Source of the DNA: Portunus trituberculatus
Taxonomy: Eukaryota > Arthropoda > Malacostraca > Decapoda > Portunidae
NCBI RefSeq assembly: GCF_017591435.1
Contig: NC_059300.1
Span: 20,926,655-20,990,654 of the forward strand
Length of the DNA stretch: 64,000 nucleotides
Direction of reading: 5' to 3'
In this document: one piece after another, positions 32,884-43,849 of the stretch
Numbering within the stretch: position 1 is the first letter of the stretch
How the letters are laid out: each line of letters starts with the position of its first letter
Notes under the pieces: model-generated
The model's database searches: none
What the model saw: the letters and a program-made list of their open reading frames with translations, nothing else
Told to the model about the DNA's origin: nothing
Made by a program: the position numbers and the translations under genes

Positions 32884-33797
32884 ATGGCGGAAGCGAGAAG
32901 GGATTCATTTGTAGGTTTTTTGGATTCCTCAGGACTGAGGGAGGTGAGTTTGGACAGAAGAATTGAGAATATGGAAAAAAGAATTGAAACAATACTGGTA
33001 ATAGAGGAAAAGTTGGATAGAGTTCTAAGAGAAAATGAGGAAGTCATAATGCTTACCAGGGAAAATGCCAAGTTGTTGACACAAAAGTTGGAATTGGAAA
33101 GTAACAATGCGCTCCTGGGAAAACAGTGTCAGGAATTAACTGTAAAAATAACCGAGATGGAAAGAAAACTAAAAGGAGAGGAGAAAAGTAAACAAAGACA
33201 CACTAGGCTGGAGGAGGTGACAAAAACAAAACAATGAAGAAGCGCATAACAGTTTTAGAGAAATAATTAAACAACAAAGAAAAAGAAAAGAGTGAGTTGG
33301 CCCAACGGGAGATTGTTAAAGTTTTACAGCAAGAGGAGACAATGGTGAGAAACATTGCAGAAAAGAAAAAGTGTGTGGTAGTGAGTGGATTAAAGGAAGA
33401 TAATATAAGAAACTGGCAGGAGAGAAAAATTAAGGAGGAAGAGAAGATTAAGACCATGCTGAATAAGATCTCGGAAGAAGAAAATGCATTTGGAGAAGTT
33501 GAGGAATATATGAGATTGGGAAAGTATGAAGAAGGAAAGTCTAGAGCCATGAAGATAACATTAAAATCCCAAGTAGCTGCTGAGCATGTATTGAGAAATG
33601 CATGGAAGCTGAAAAATTCTCAAGAGACAAACATGATTTATGTAAGAAGAAATATGTCGCAGGAGGAAAGGGCTAAGATGAGAGAAATGGTGACAGAGGT
33701 GAGAGAGAGGAATGAGGCAAGAACAGAAGAAGAAGAAGTTTTTTGGAAAATAAGAAACGACAAAGTGTGGAAGTGGTGGACAAAAGAGAGGGAGTAA
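32884..33797 (+). pseudogene. LINE 2 ORF1 (coiled-coil nucleic-acid-binding protein), one frameshift
   Basis: From ATG 32884 (AACATGGCGG context) the first frame gives 117 residues, mostly a heptad-rich coiled coil (RRIENMEKRIETILVIEEKL onward), ending at 33237. A second frame, 33297-33797, contains KKCVVVSGLKEDNIRNWQ, MKITLKSQVAAEHVLRNAWK and MIYVRRNMSQEERAKMRE. This is the RRM-like layout of L1-type ORF1 proteins, which chaperone the RNA. The break lies between 33200 and 33297. Confidence 0.75.
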
Positions 33798-33837
33798 AAG
33801 ACCAGACAAAGGAGCAGATAAGGAAGAAAGACATAAG

Positions 33838-34440
33838 AGTATCATATACTAACATAGACGGCTTCCTATAAAAAGATTAGAGTGTATGGACCATCTGATA
33901 AGGGATAAACCAGATATTATGTGTATAGTGGAGACTAAATTGAGACCGAATATACAAATAGATTGGTTTGGAGGGGGAAATTATAGAATGTGGAGAAAAG
34001 ATAGAGTGAATAAAAGTGGAGGTGGAATAATTGTGTTAACAAGAAAAGACTTAATAGTGCAAAATGTGTGCCTTGGAGGAGACGAGGAGGAAGTGGTGGG
34101 TGTGGTGGTGACTGATGGAAGGCAAGATATCAATATTGTAACTGTGTATGTACCACCAAAAACAAGTGCATGGTCAAATGATCAGTATAATAGTATGGTG
34201 GAAAGCACATTGGAAAGAATGAGAAATGAAGCTGCAAAGAAAGCAAAAATGGTTATAGTTGGAGATTTCAACTGTAAAGACGTCAATTGGGAAGAATTTG
34301 AAGTGGGAATGGTGGAGAATGGGGTGAGCAGCTATTAAATTATGCGGTGGGAAATTTGATGACACAGTGGGTGAGGCATCCAACAAGGGAAGGAGGGGTG
34401 ATGCCCCGTCGAGACTGGACTTGATATTCACAAAGGAGTA
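33838..34440 (+). pseudogene. LINE 2 ORF2 endonuclease domain, frameshifted
   Basis: This is an endonuclease/exonuclease/phosphatase domain. It starts VSYTNIDGFL, then a one-base loss near 33870 shifts the frame. The long frame 33886-34338 gives DKPDIMCIVETKL, a GGGIIVL segment, VYVPPK and GDFNCKDVNWEE, with the catalytic Glu and Asp-Asn. Another shift occurs near 34320. The SDHELLKFEV end appears at 34483. Confidence 0.8.
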
Positions 34441-35032
34441 AATCTAGAAAATGAGATTGAGCATGAGTGTCCTTTGGGGAAGAGTGATCATGAATTATTG
34501 AAATTTGAGGTAAAGGTGGGGTTCAGCAAAGATAATGAAGTTGGATACAAGGAGGAATGCCTAAATTATGCTAAGGGAAGATATAAGGAGTTGAGAAATT
34601 ACTTTGGAAATGTGGATTGGTCCGAAATGTACCAGGAAACAAACATGCAGTTAAAATATGAAAAATTTATGGAAATATATAGTGAGGCCGCAGAGAACTT
34701 TGTGCCAAAATATACTAAGAAAATCTTAAAGGGAGATCAATGGTTTAACAAAACCTGTGACAAGGCAAAAGGGAGAAGGAAAAGGCATGGGAAAAATACA
34801 AGAGAAATAATGAGGAAGTGGAGAGAGAAGCATATAGGAATGCAAGAAATAAATATGTTCAAGTGAGAAGAAGGGCACAACAAGAATTTGAACAGAGAAT
34901 AGTGGAGAATTGTGAAAGTGATCCCAAAATGTTTTATAAATTCATTAATGGTAAATTACAGAAAAAGAAACAGTTGATAAATTAAAGGTTGGAGATTATA
35001 TATATGAAGATACAAGTGTCATTGTTGAAAAA

Positions 35033-36642
35033 TTGAATGAGAATTTCTGCAAAGTATTCACAGAAGAAACACAATTCAATCGACGGATGTTACCTGTGAC
35101 AAGATGGATGCAAGAAATTATAGTAACAAAGAGTGACATTGCAAAAGTTTTGAGTCAATTAGATGTTAACAAGGCAATGGGACCAGATGGTGTGTCTGGA
35201 AGAATGTTAAAAGAATGTCAAGAGCAGTTGCTAGATCCAATTTTAGATTTAACAAGAACATCTATCAACACGGGACAGGTGCCAGTAGAATGGAAAAGGG
35301 CAAATGTAGTACCAATCTACAAAAGTGGATGTCGCATGGAACCATTGAATTATAGACCTGTTTCTTTGACCAGCATTATGTGTAAGATATGTGAAGAAGT
35401 GATCAAAAGCAAGTGGTGTGAGTTCCTGGAAAACAAAGAAATACTAAGTGAGAAACAGTTTGGCTTTAGAAAAGGGAAATCGTGTGTATCAAATTTGCTA
35501 TGTTTCTACTCAAGAGTGGTCGATATTTTACAAGAGAGGGATGGATGGGTTGATTGTGTATACCTAGACTTAAAAAAAAAGCATTTGATAAAGTACCACA
35601 TAACAGATTGATGTGGAAGTTAAGTAGTATCGGAGGAATAAGGGGGAAATCTGACGGAGTGGATGAGAAATTATTTGACAGGTAGAGAAATGAGGACGGT
35701 AGTGAAGGGAGTGAAGTCAGAGTGGAGGAAGGTAACCAGTGGAGTTCCCCAAGGTTCGGTGCTTGGTCCCATCATGTTCCTGATCTATATAAATGACATG
35801 CCAGAGGGAGTGAGAAGTTATATGAATATGTTTGCAGATGATGCAAAGATTATGAGGAGAGTGAGGAATATGCATGACTGTAATATACTGCAGAAGGACT
35901 TGGACAAAATATATGAATGGAGCAGGACGTGGCAAATGGAATTCAATACCAACAAAAGCTGTGTAATGAGAATGGGTAGAAGTAAATATAGACCATATAA
36001 AGACTACCAGCTGGGGGGGAAGACTGTAATTGAAGTCAGTGAAGAAAAAGACTTGGGAGTGACTGTACAGAGTAATCTGTCTCCAGAAAAGCACATTAAT
36101 AGAATATTTGGAAAACGTACAGCATGCTCCAAAGTATAGGATGGGCATTTAATTACCTGGACGGGAACATGATAAAGAAAATATTGATCACCCTGATTAG
36201 GCCACAGTTGGAATATGCATCAGTAATTTGGTCACCATACAAGAAGAAACATGTCAAGAAACTGGAAAGAGTGCAGAGGTTAGCAACAAGAATGATACCA
36301 GACTTTAAGGAGGTACCGTATGAGGAGAGGTTAAATAGGCTGGAATTAAGCATGTTGGAAGAAAGAAGAGTCAGAGGGGATATGATAACAATCTTCAAAA
36401 TAGTACATGGAATGGACATATTGGATAGGGAGAACCTAATCACGATGGCATCCAGTAATTACCTAAGAGGACACCCAAAGAAAATACTGAAGGACTCCTG
36501 CACGAGCGACATCAAGAAGTATAGCTTCCCGTATCGGAGCATTGATGCATGGAACAAACTGAGTGTGGATGTGGCGTGTGCGGCGAGTGTCAGTCAAATG
36601 AAGGAAAATTTGGACAAGTGTGGACAAAAAGACAGGACATAG
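35033..36642 (+). pseudogene. LINE 2 reverse transcriptase domain, three frames
   Basis: RT motifs run in order: NKAMGPDGVSGRMLKEC (35170), VPVEWKRANVVPIYKSG, NYRPVSLTSIMCKICEEVIK, KQFGFRKGKSCVSNLL, CVYLDLKKK (35560; a run of A caused a shift, the expected text being LDLKKAFDKVPH-like), GVPQGSVLGPIMFLIYINDM (35736) and MFADDAKIMR (35828). The C-terminal YEERLNRLELSMLEERRVRG follows (36322) and the frame ends at 36642. Shifts near 35575 and 36125 disrupt it. Confidence 0.88.
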
Positions 36643-36690
36643 AGAACTACGGCTCAGGCCCTGTAATCACAAATAGGTAAATACACTATA

Positions 36691-37140
36691 AATGCAAAGT
36701 GGGAAAAAGAGATGAAGAAGATTTGTAATGATGTAAATGAGTGCCTCAAGAGAACAGGGAGTTGTAATTGAAGTTATGAATGGAAAGGCTGGAGAAAGGT
36801 GATGGCCTGTGATCAACACCCAGTGATTTTGGAGACCTGAGTTTAAGGCTGTGTGCCTCAACAATCAGTCATGTTATGGCTACCCATTATGGGAATGCTA
36901 CCAGAGATGGTGTTAAAGATAAACAAATAGATAAGAAAATTATATAAAAAAGGTAAAAATAAAAATACAGTGGCACCAATAAACACAACAAAATAAAAAG
37001 CTTGAGGAAGAAAATTAAAATAGATCACACTACACAAAGCATACAATGGATCCCTGAGAAGAGGTGATTTAATATATATGTAGTGCCATAAACATCAGAA
37101 CTTTACCTGAAAAAAATTAAAAAAATAAAAAAATACACAG
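36691..37140. other. Stretch between LINE 2 and the Harbinger genes
   Basis: AT-rich and without recognised genes. The left terminal repeat of the Harbinger element should lie here or just beyond, but I cannot find a match to its right end. Confidence 0.5.
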
Positions 37141-37944
37141 CTTAAAAGTATTTTAAGTCTCCAAGATGGCGTAACAACAACAACTTCGCCAGCGACGACG
37201 CCGGACTTTTCATGAGAGGAGATACTTCCTGATGGAATACAGTGACTCCCAGCTGATTGAAAGATTTCGACTTGACCGTGCAGGCATACTGTATGTAACT
37301 GATCTTGTGAGGGATGCATTAGGGAGTCAAACTGCTAGGAACAAAGCCCTCTCTCCTGAGATGAAGGTGGCCATCACCTTAGGGTACTTGGCCACAGGAA
37401 AGATGCAGTTGTGCAGTAGCGATGACTTCGGCACATCACAGCCAACTGTTAGCCGTGCTATCACCCAGACCCTTGAGGCTCTTGCACAACGAGACAATTT
37501 CCGGAAGTTCATCAATTTCCCCTTCACCCAGCAGGAAGTTCAGCGGAAACAAGAACAATTCATGCAAGTTGCAGGGTTTCCCAGTGTCGCTGGTGTAGTC
37601 GATGGCACTCATATAAGAATTATAGCTCCAAGGGAACACGAAGCTGAACATGTAAATCGGAAACGGTTTCATAGCATCAATGTACAAGTTGTGTTTGATG
37701 CAACATACAGAATACTTGACATTGTTGCAAAGTGGCCTGGCTCTGTCAATGATGCTAGTCTTCAATGAGTCTGGACTGAAGCAACTCTTCGAAAGAGGTA
37801 TCGTGCCACCCGGTTGCCACTTGTTAGGTGACAGTGCCTACGCCATGAAGCGCTGGCTCCTGACACCATACTTGCGCCCCCAGCCAGATATAACAGGTAT
37901 GTTTGTACAATTAACTTTTGGTAAAGCATTGTTTTTACTGGCAT

Positions 37945-38430
37945 AAAATTTTCGCTTTATAGCTTTATAGGGTTAGGTAAGGTTAGGCTAGGTTAGGTTA
38001 GATAGGTTAGGTTAGGTAAAGTAATTTAGCATAGGTATGATATAAGGAAATTCCATATATATTTGGGGAAATTCTTTACATTTTGGTAAAATTCCCTAAA
38101 TCGTAGGGGTTGTTTTTTACTTTTTGGCTCACCCACCTTAAAATCCCCGTGTTCTCAACAATACCCTCATGCTTGTGGGGTTGGGGGGAAGGGGTGAAGG
38201 AAGTATTATGCACAAGCATGGGGGCATTGTTGAGAACATGGGGTTTTAAGGTGGGTGAACCAAAAATTGTAAAGAATGGCCCCTAAGATTTAGCGAATTT
38301 TACCCAAATATAAAAATTTCCCCAAATAAAGGGAATTTCCTTATATAATACCTATCCTAAATTACTTTACCTAACTTTACCTAACCTAACCTTACCGAAC
38401 TGAACCTATCCCTATAAAGCGTGCATTTTA
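37945..38430. repeat. Foldback element with TTAGG-like arms in the transposase intron
   Basis: The left half (TTATAGGGTTAGGTAAGGTT, AGGTATGATATAAGGAAATT, TTTGGCTCACCCACCTTAAA, ATCCCCGTGTTCTCAACAAT) is repeated inverted in the right half. The arms are about 180-220 bases, and the loop near 38170-38210 is rich in G. It may be a non-autonomous insert within the transposon. Confidence 0.82.
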
Positions 38431-38510
38431 TTTTTTTCTGAGTAGCATTTTGTATCGTGAGAAAAACTATTATATTTTCTCAGGTAAAATGTTTTATTTT
38501 ATTAAAGTGG

Positions 38511-38560
38511 ATTAGGTTAGGTTAGATTAGGTTAGGCTAAGTTAGGTTAAAACATACTAC
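38511..38560 (+). repeat. Short TTAGG-like array
   Basis: Several GGTTA units with scattered changes (GATTAGGTTAGGTTAGATTA) are present. TTAGG is the usual arthropod telomere unit. Similar patches are at 37970-38035, 38369-38400, 40405-40456 and 41800-41830. Confidence 0.7.
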
Positions 38561-38621
38561 GTAAGAAAAGGCTAGGCAAGGCTAACTAGGTTCAGAACAG
38601 TACTTTCATCAGTTAAGAATA

Positions 38622-38714
<93 letters not shown>
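38622..38714. repeat. (GT)n(TA)n microsatellite in transposase intron
   Basis: About 24 bases of GT then about 69 of TA. Confidence 0.97.
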
Positions 38715-38717
<3 letters not shown>

Positions 38718-39535
38718 GTACATTTCTAGTAAGGTTAGGTAAGGTAAAATATGATTTGGTTAAAGGAATATATAATTTTCAGGTTACTAACCTAACCGAT
38801 ATACTACGGATTTTTAGAGCCCACAAAGCAACAAGATCTGTCGTGGAAAGAGGAATAGGCCAACTGAAATGACGCTTTCATGTACTGCATGGTGAGGTTC
38901 AGCTTGACCCGACAAAAACCAGCAAACTAATTTATGTGTGTGGCATGCTTCACAATCTCTGCAAAGACAGAAATATTCCTCTTCCTGATGATGATGGCAA
39001 CCACTTCCACCACCACCACCAGCCAAATGGAGAGGAGGGAGAAGGGGAACACGATGTCGGCAATGTGGGAATCGTCAACCCAGCACGTACTGTGACACAA
39101 ATGCGGAACCAGTTTGCAAACCTGCATTTCAAGTATTTTTTAAATGTTTGGGAAAATATGACAAATACCTTCACCTTCTTATACATTACTGTCTTCTAGT
39201 TGCAGGAAATTCATGCAGCGATCACTTTTTAAACTCTTTAACTAATGTCATCTCTCATTTTAGCAATGATGAGTGATACGCCAGCTCATAGAGTGAGGGT
39301 CCCCGAAATTCCTATAGAGGTCACCAGCACATTGTTATGGTAAGGCAAAAGTTGAACCTTTCTGAAAAAAAAATAAAAGCTTACTTCTAGTTCATTCATA
39401 TAAACTAAAAATGTACAGGGAAAATTTAATAGAACAAACATTAAATGTCCCTTAAATTTATTTATTTCCTTTTAGTTTTTAATGTCACCATTCATATAAA
39501 CTAAAAATGTACATGGCAAATTTACAAGGACAAAT

Positions 39536-42121
39536 TTATTTATTTCCTTTTAGTTTTGTGAGCTTTTCTGCATAATAGGCACCCATATTCTTGGCTGCCT
39601 CTTTCTGTTCCTTTGCAGCATCTAGCTGCTCCATTGCAGCTTTTACTTGAAGGGTTGCAGCTTTAATCTTCAGCGTTGCAGCCTTCACTTCTCTCCGGGC
39701 TATTTCTAACTTACACTCAATGAGCTGCATTTGCTTTTCAGCAAATGTTGACGCTGTGGAGACACTGGGTGGGAGGGATTCTTCCACCACTATGGGTTGA
39801 AGGGACGCCTCCACGCCACTGCTGGGCCGCATTGATGCTGCAATCACCATGGGTGGAAGGGACTCTTCCACCTCTTCCTCCTCATCCACCACTATGATGG
39901 ACTGCGAGGTGGTAGGCTGTGCTGCTCCGCTGGCAACCACTGTGTTGTACAAGTCACTGTGGGAGATACAATACAATACATACATACTCAGGAAGTTTAA
40001 TTGGTATTCATTTATTTTTCCTCCCTTCTATATTATTTAATATTATAATCATTGTACTCATATTGATTCCAGCAACAGCCTATGATTGTAGCAGTGAGCT
40101 CAACAATCTGCTTTGTTTACTAGTCATCATTGCCACTTAATATCATCACACATATGTCTCCTTACATTCTAGTGAAGTCATCCATGTCGGGTATTCCCAT
40201 GATAGAGGCATTACCCTCGCCTAGGATGGCATGCACCTTGTCAGTGAGTGGAGTCGCTGACTTGGCTTTTGAACCGCCACCACCTACGATAAAAGAAAAC
40301 AATATATTACAAGTGTCTCATCACAAATGATATATAAGTAAAACTAATGAATAAAATGTTATCTTACTTGCACATAACTAAACTAAACTAATCTAACAAT
40401 TAGCCTAGGTTGTCAAGTTAGGTTAGATTAGTTTAGTTTAATATAAGTTAGGTTACATACTATTCTTTAGTTTACCTTAATGTGTGGTGTTAAGCTGGAG
40501 TCAAGTCCAAAGAAGGAAGAAAGTGAAGGAAAGGAAGCACCTGTTAATAGTGACAAGCCTGATGTTGTGGCAATTCTTTCAGGGCAAGGTGGTAGCTGTA
40601 CTGTTTAACAAACGGCCAAAGTTCAGGTGACCAGTAAAGATTGTACTTTTGTCCCTGTTCAGATAATGTTTGATAATGGTACAGACAGATCATATGTTAG
40701 TAGTAAGTTTGTGAAAAGTGTAAACCACAGTGGATCACTAGTGCACCTATGCCTCACTCTAGTTGTGGTGGTCATAGTGCTGGAAGATATGAAGTCTGTC
40801 TTTGGATATGTATTAAGTGGCAGGCTGTATGAATCCACTCACAACTCTATGTACTCTGCACCACAATTAGACATCATTTGGATAATTATTGTTGATTAGA
40901 TTTCAGCACAAGTTCTTGCAACACAGAGGTGTGTAAACTAATTTCTTCCCTATGGAATACTTTTTGGATTATAAGAATGAGGAGATTAGCAAAGACAATA
41001 ATGAAGGAAGGTTTAAGTTGCCTTCAGCATGATGCCAAACCTTACAGTCAACCTGTGGCTCCATTACCCAAAGAAAGAGTAAGGTCTGCTCCACCTTTTA
41101 ATGTAACAGGTTTAGATTATGCAGGTCCTCTGTTTTGTGCTGACTGTCCTAATAAGAAATTTTATGTATTGTTGTTTACTTGTGGTGTTGTACGAGCCAT
41201 CCACCTACAGCTTACAGAGCATTTATCTTTACCTGATTAAGTTTGTCTTGAGAGACACTAAATCTGAATTATGTAAGTAAAGAGTGAATTAGAAACTATA
41301 CTAGTAGAAACAGAGACCAGTGACCTATGTGAGTGAAGACCCTGACTCCATTCACTATCTCACTTCCTCTCATTTCATCCTAAGAGGAGCTCCACACTGT
41401 AAATCCTTAGTAAATCAAGAGCCATGTAAGATGATTTCCAAGGACTTGAATGAAAGAGAAGTGTTAAGAGACTGAAGTTAGAACATTTTTGGAAACTTTG
41501 GAGTAACAATTATATAACTAATTTATCTGAAGTTTAAAGAAATTCACTAAAAAATGTCATTTGTCTAAGGGTGACGGTGTGTTGATTAAAGAGGATAACA
41601 TCCCTAGATTGAAGTGGCCTCTTGGAGTTATTGTTGATGTTTTTGTAGGTAAAGCAAGACATGACATTTGACTGCACGATATCCTGTCTTCATTATTTAT
41701 AGTTTACCGCACAATGTGACTTTAAGAAAGACCCTCACAATATATAAGTAAAACTATGGAATATAATGTTACCTACCATACACAAAACAAAACAAAACAA
41801 AACAAAACTAACCTAACCTAACCTAACCTGATGTGGTAACCATAGCAAGTACAGATTCTTACCTGTTCCTGTCAAGTCGTTTTTGATGGCGTACCATTTC
41901 CGCTCGCATTCTTCAGCAGTCCTCCGTACCATGGGGTAGGCGGCAATGACGCTGTCTGCAATCTTAACCCACACACGTCGCTTCATTTCATGGGTTAAGG
42001 TTGCTGAAAATTTTCCTTTTATGATGTGGGCATTGTCTTCCACATGGGATGCCAATAAATAACATTGGTCCCTTGTCCAGTTGGGCTTCCTAGCCCTCTT
42101 CTTCTTGTCCTCAAACTCCAT
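39536..42121 (-). CDS. Myb/SANT-like DNA-binding partner protein of the Harbinger element, three exons
   Basis: Exons 42121-41863, 40283-40166 and 39956-39536 join with GT-AG sites and matching phases (1, then 2) into about 265 residues with no internal stop. The ATG at 42121 opens MEFEDKKKRARKPNWTRDQC; a Myb/SANT or trihelix-like domain spans residues 10-80 with LASHVEDNAHIIKGKFSATL and ECERKWYAIKNDL. The middle has KVHAILGEGNASIMGIPDMDD. The last exon has Pro/Ser/Glu-rich repeats (EESLPP) and a C-terminal Ala/Lys coiled coil (about residues 200-260). In Harbinger systems such a protein binds the element ends and brings the transposase into the nucleus. Unlike the transposase it appears intact. 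Confidence 0.82.
40328..41790 (+). repeat. Imperfect direct repeats flanking the Pao fragment
   Basis: ATATATAAGTAAAACTAATG near 40328 and ATATATAAGTAAAACTATGG near 41737 start related stretches of about 45-50 bases (each continues with an AATGTTA segment and an A/C-rich run). They bracket the Pao fragment, either as a local duplication or an imprecise insertion footprint. Confidence 0.55.
40490..41725 (+). mobile_element. BEL/Pao LTR-retrotransposon fragment
   Basis: This is a decayed piece of Pao polyprotein on the plus strand. Near 40640-40715, VPVQIMFDNGTDRSYVSSKF resembles the Pao aspartic-peptidase-like segment. At 41040-41235, PYSQPVAPLPKERVRSAPPF, VTGLDYAGPL and LFTCGVVRAIHLQLTEHL match the zinc/linker and start of the integrase core. 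At 41568-41660, GDGVLIKEDNIPRLKWPLGV matches the domain that ends Pao polyproteins. The RT region is absent and frames are broken. It lies entirely within intron 1 of the Myb-like gene. No LTRs were identified. Confidence 0.75.
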
Positions 42122-43028
42122 TGTCTTTTCCTTGCCTCCAACGTGGCTTTGTTTTTGTTTTGATGCATATGCATTGGATGAGATCTCGCCAAAGCGGCCA
42201 AACTCACCTTATGTACAAAACTAAACTCATAAAATAAGCATGTGTTTCCAATTTTTTTTTTTTGCTAAAAAGATATTTTAAAATTATTTTGTAACTTTTT
42301 GTATCATTATGATATTTAAGTGAGAAAATATGCAAATTAAGTTGCATTGTAGCGCTAAGCATAGCAAATGTAGCGGGTTTAGATTTTACTTTAGCCACTT
42401 TACTTTTACTTCTAGAAAAAGTTCCCTAATTTTTTCTCTCTTTATGTATACACTTTAACCGATTACTTTTAGCTGACAGTAAAACTAAAAAAATATTAGT
42501 GTACTTTTAGTGTGTTTATGAATACTGGCCCTGGGTATTATGTTCACCACAGCCCTTGCAGAACTGTAATGCTGTCCCCCTATAATGGGAGCAATAATAC
42601 TTTTTAATATTAAATTAAATTCTCATGACTTATGAAACATCTACTCATATAAATTATTAAAGAAGAAATTAAGGGCTAAGATTTGTAATATTTTTCTGCA
42701 AGACAAATGCTAAACTATAAATGCTTCAAATAATTGAATCTCAGAACATTCTACTCCTACTGATTTCTCCTCCTCTCCCTGGAAGCCAGTCAAGGTCAGT
42801 TCTGGTCATTTGTTTAAATAAGCCATCCCCTCTGGCTCCCAAACATACCCTTGTGTAAATGTTGTTTAAAACAATTTGAACAGCCATGTACACGCAGGTG
42901 GAGGGACAGAAAGGGTGACTTGTTCATGAGTATGTCAAGAACTGACTGGCCTTGACTCCTGCTTCCAGGAGGGAGAAAATTGTAGATGTGACTGTACACA
43001 TGCATCTTCCTGAGGAAAGAATCCCACA

Positions 43029-43031
<3 letters not shown>

Positions 43032-43093
<62 letters not shown>
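43032..43093. repeat. (GA)n microsatellite
   Basis: About 62 bases of pure GA. Confidence 0.97.
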
Positions 43094-43097
<4 letters not shown>

Positions 43098-43801
43098 TAC
43101 ATGTTCTTTACTGATAATTTATGGCAAAGAATTAACAATTTACTTTCAAGTTCCAATGTAATACCATTAATACACAAGAGTGATTCAAAAAGTAATAAAT
43201 ATGGCAAAGGTCAGTAATTTACAGCAATCAAATCAAATCTTTAAAGCATTATCAAACAAAAAGACAACACTGGGAAACTCTGTGTTATTTTAAGTATTGG
43301 ATGGTTTCCATCTGACAGTTAAACCTGCAAGTTTCATGTTGAGACACAATGATTGAATAATATGTACAAGCAGATTAAAAGGACAGAGGAAGGTCAATCA
43401 GTAGCATGTGACCATGTGCAAAATGAAGGAAGGCAATTTGTAATATCATGTTGATTGCATTGCATGTAAATGGCAGTTTTAATTATATGTCTAGTCAACA
43501 ACTTCACAGAATTAAATGTTAACTAATGATCAAAACTACAGAATACAATGTAATCTCCATTCCTGAAGTCATACAAATTTCAAGCCTAACCTGAAGCTAG
43601 AAATCCTTCTTCCACTACTTATTCTTCTCCACTAAAAATATGAACTCTTCCCATGACTATCAAAAGGTAATGAATGGTGCATGCTCCTGGAACACTCACA
43701 GACTGGAATTACATCACAAGTCTTCATCAGCACCTGTCCAACCATTTCATTCTTATAACATAATATAACATAAATAATAGGATAACAAAGGGCCACCAGG
43801 G

Positions 43802-43803
<2 letters not shown>

Positions 43804-43846
<43 letters not shown>
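43804..43846. repeat. (CT)n microsatellite
   Basis: About 43 bases of pure CT. Confidence 0.97.

Positions 43847-43849
<3 letters not shown>

Larger units (their letters stand above)
32650..36690 (+). mobile_element. CR1-like non-LTR retrotransposon (LINE 2), nearly full length, frameshifted
   Basis: The order is a GC-richer 5' region (from about 32650), ORF1 (32884-33797) and ORF2 with endonuclease and reverse transcriptase (about 33838-36642). A short 3' end with AAATAGGTAAATACAC follows, recalling the short tandem 3' ends of CR1/L2 LINEs. Frames are intact over long stretches but broken by single-base indels, so it is young but dead. No target duplication was identified. Confidence 0.85.
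37166..39198 (+). pseudogene. Harbinger (HARBI1-like) DDE transposase, two nonsense changes and one frameshift
   Basis: Two exons, 37166-37896 and about 38818-39198, flank an intron (donor CAG/GTATGT; acceptor TTTTTAG). Residues match the DDE_Tnp_4 nuclease: QLIERFRLDRAGILYVTDLV, TSQPTVSRAITQTLEALA, VVDGTHIRI (first Asp), LLGDSAYAMKRWLL (second Asp), RSVVERGIGQLK (Glu), YVCGMLHNLCKD. So all three catalytic residues survive. The breaks are TAA at codon 3 (37172), a one-base loss near 37757 at SVNDA/VFNESG, and TGA at 38870 between LK and RFHVLHGE. Both stops fit single C-to-T changes (CAA, CGA). A later ATG at 37232 could bypass the first stop only. Confidence 0.9.
37145..42531. mobile_element. 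PIF/Harbinger two-gene DNA transposon, left end not found
   Basis: It carries a plus-strand HARBI1-type transposase (37166-39198) and a convergent minus-strand Myb/SANT-like gene (42121-39536), the standard two-gene content of PIF/Harbinger elements. The right end, read inward, is GGGCCAGTATTCATAAACAC (42531). Its subterminal region has GTACACTAAT-type AT-rich sequence. I could not find the left counterpart near 36.7-37.15 kb, so that end is either lost or diverged. A BEL/Pao fragment and a foldback sit inside introns. Confidence 0.8.

Noticed and set aside
37945..38430. True telomere or subtelomere
   Set aside because: The TTAGG-like units are few, interrupted and inverted within a transposon intron; there is no long array.
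40490..41725. Integrated virus
   Set aside because: The protease-like, integrase and terminal segments match the BEL/Pao retrotransposon order; no envelope-like or other viral gene is seen.
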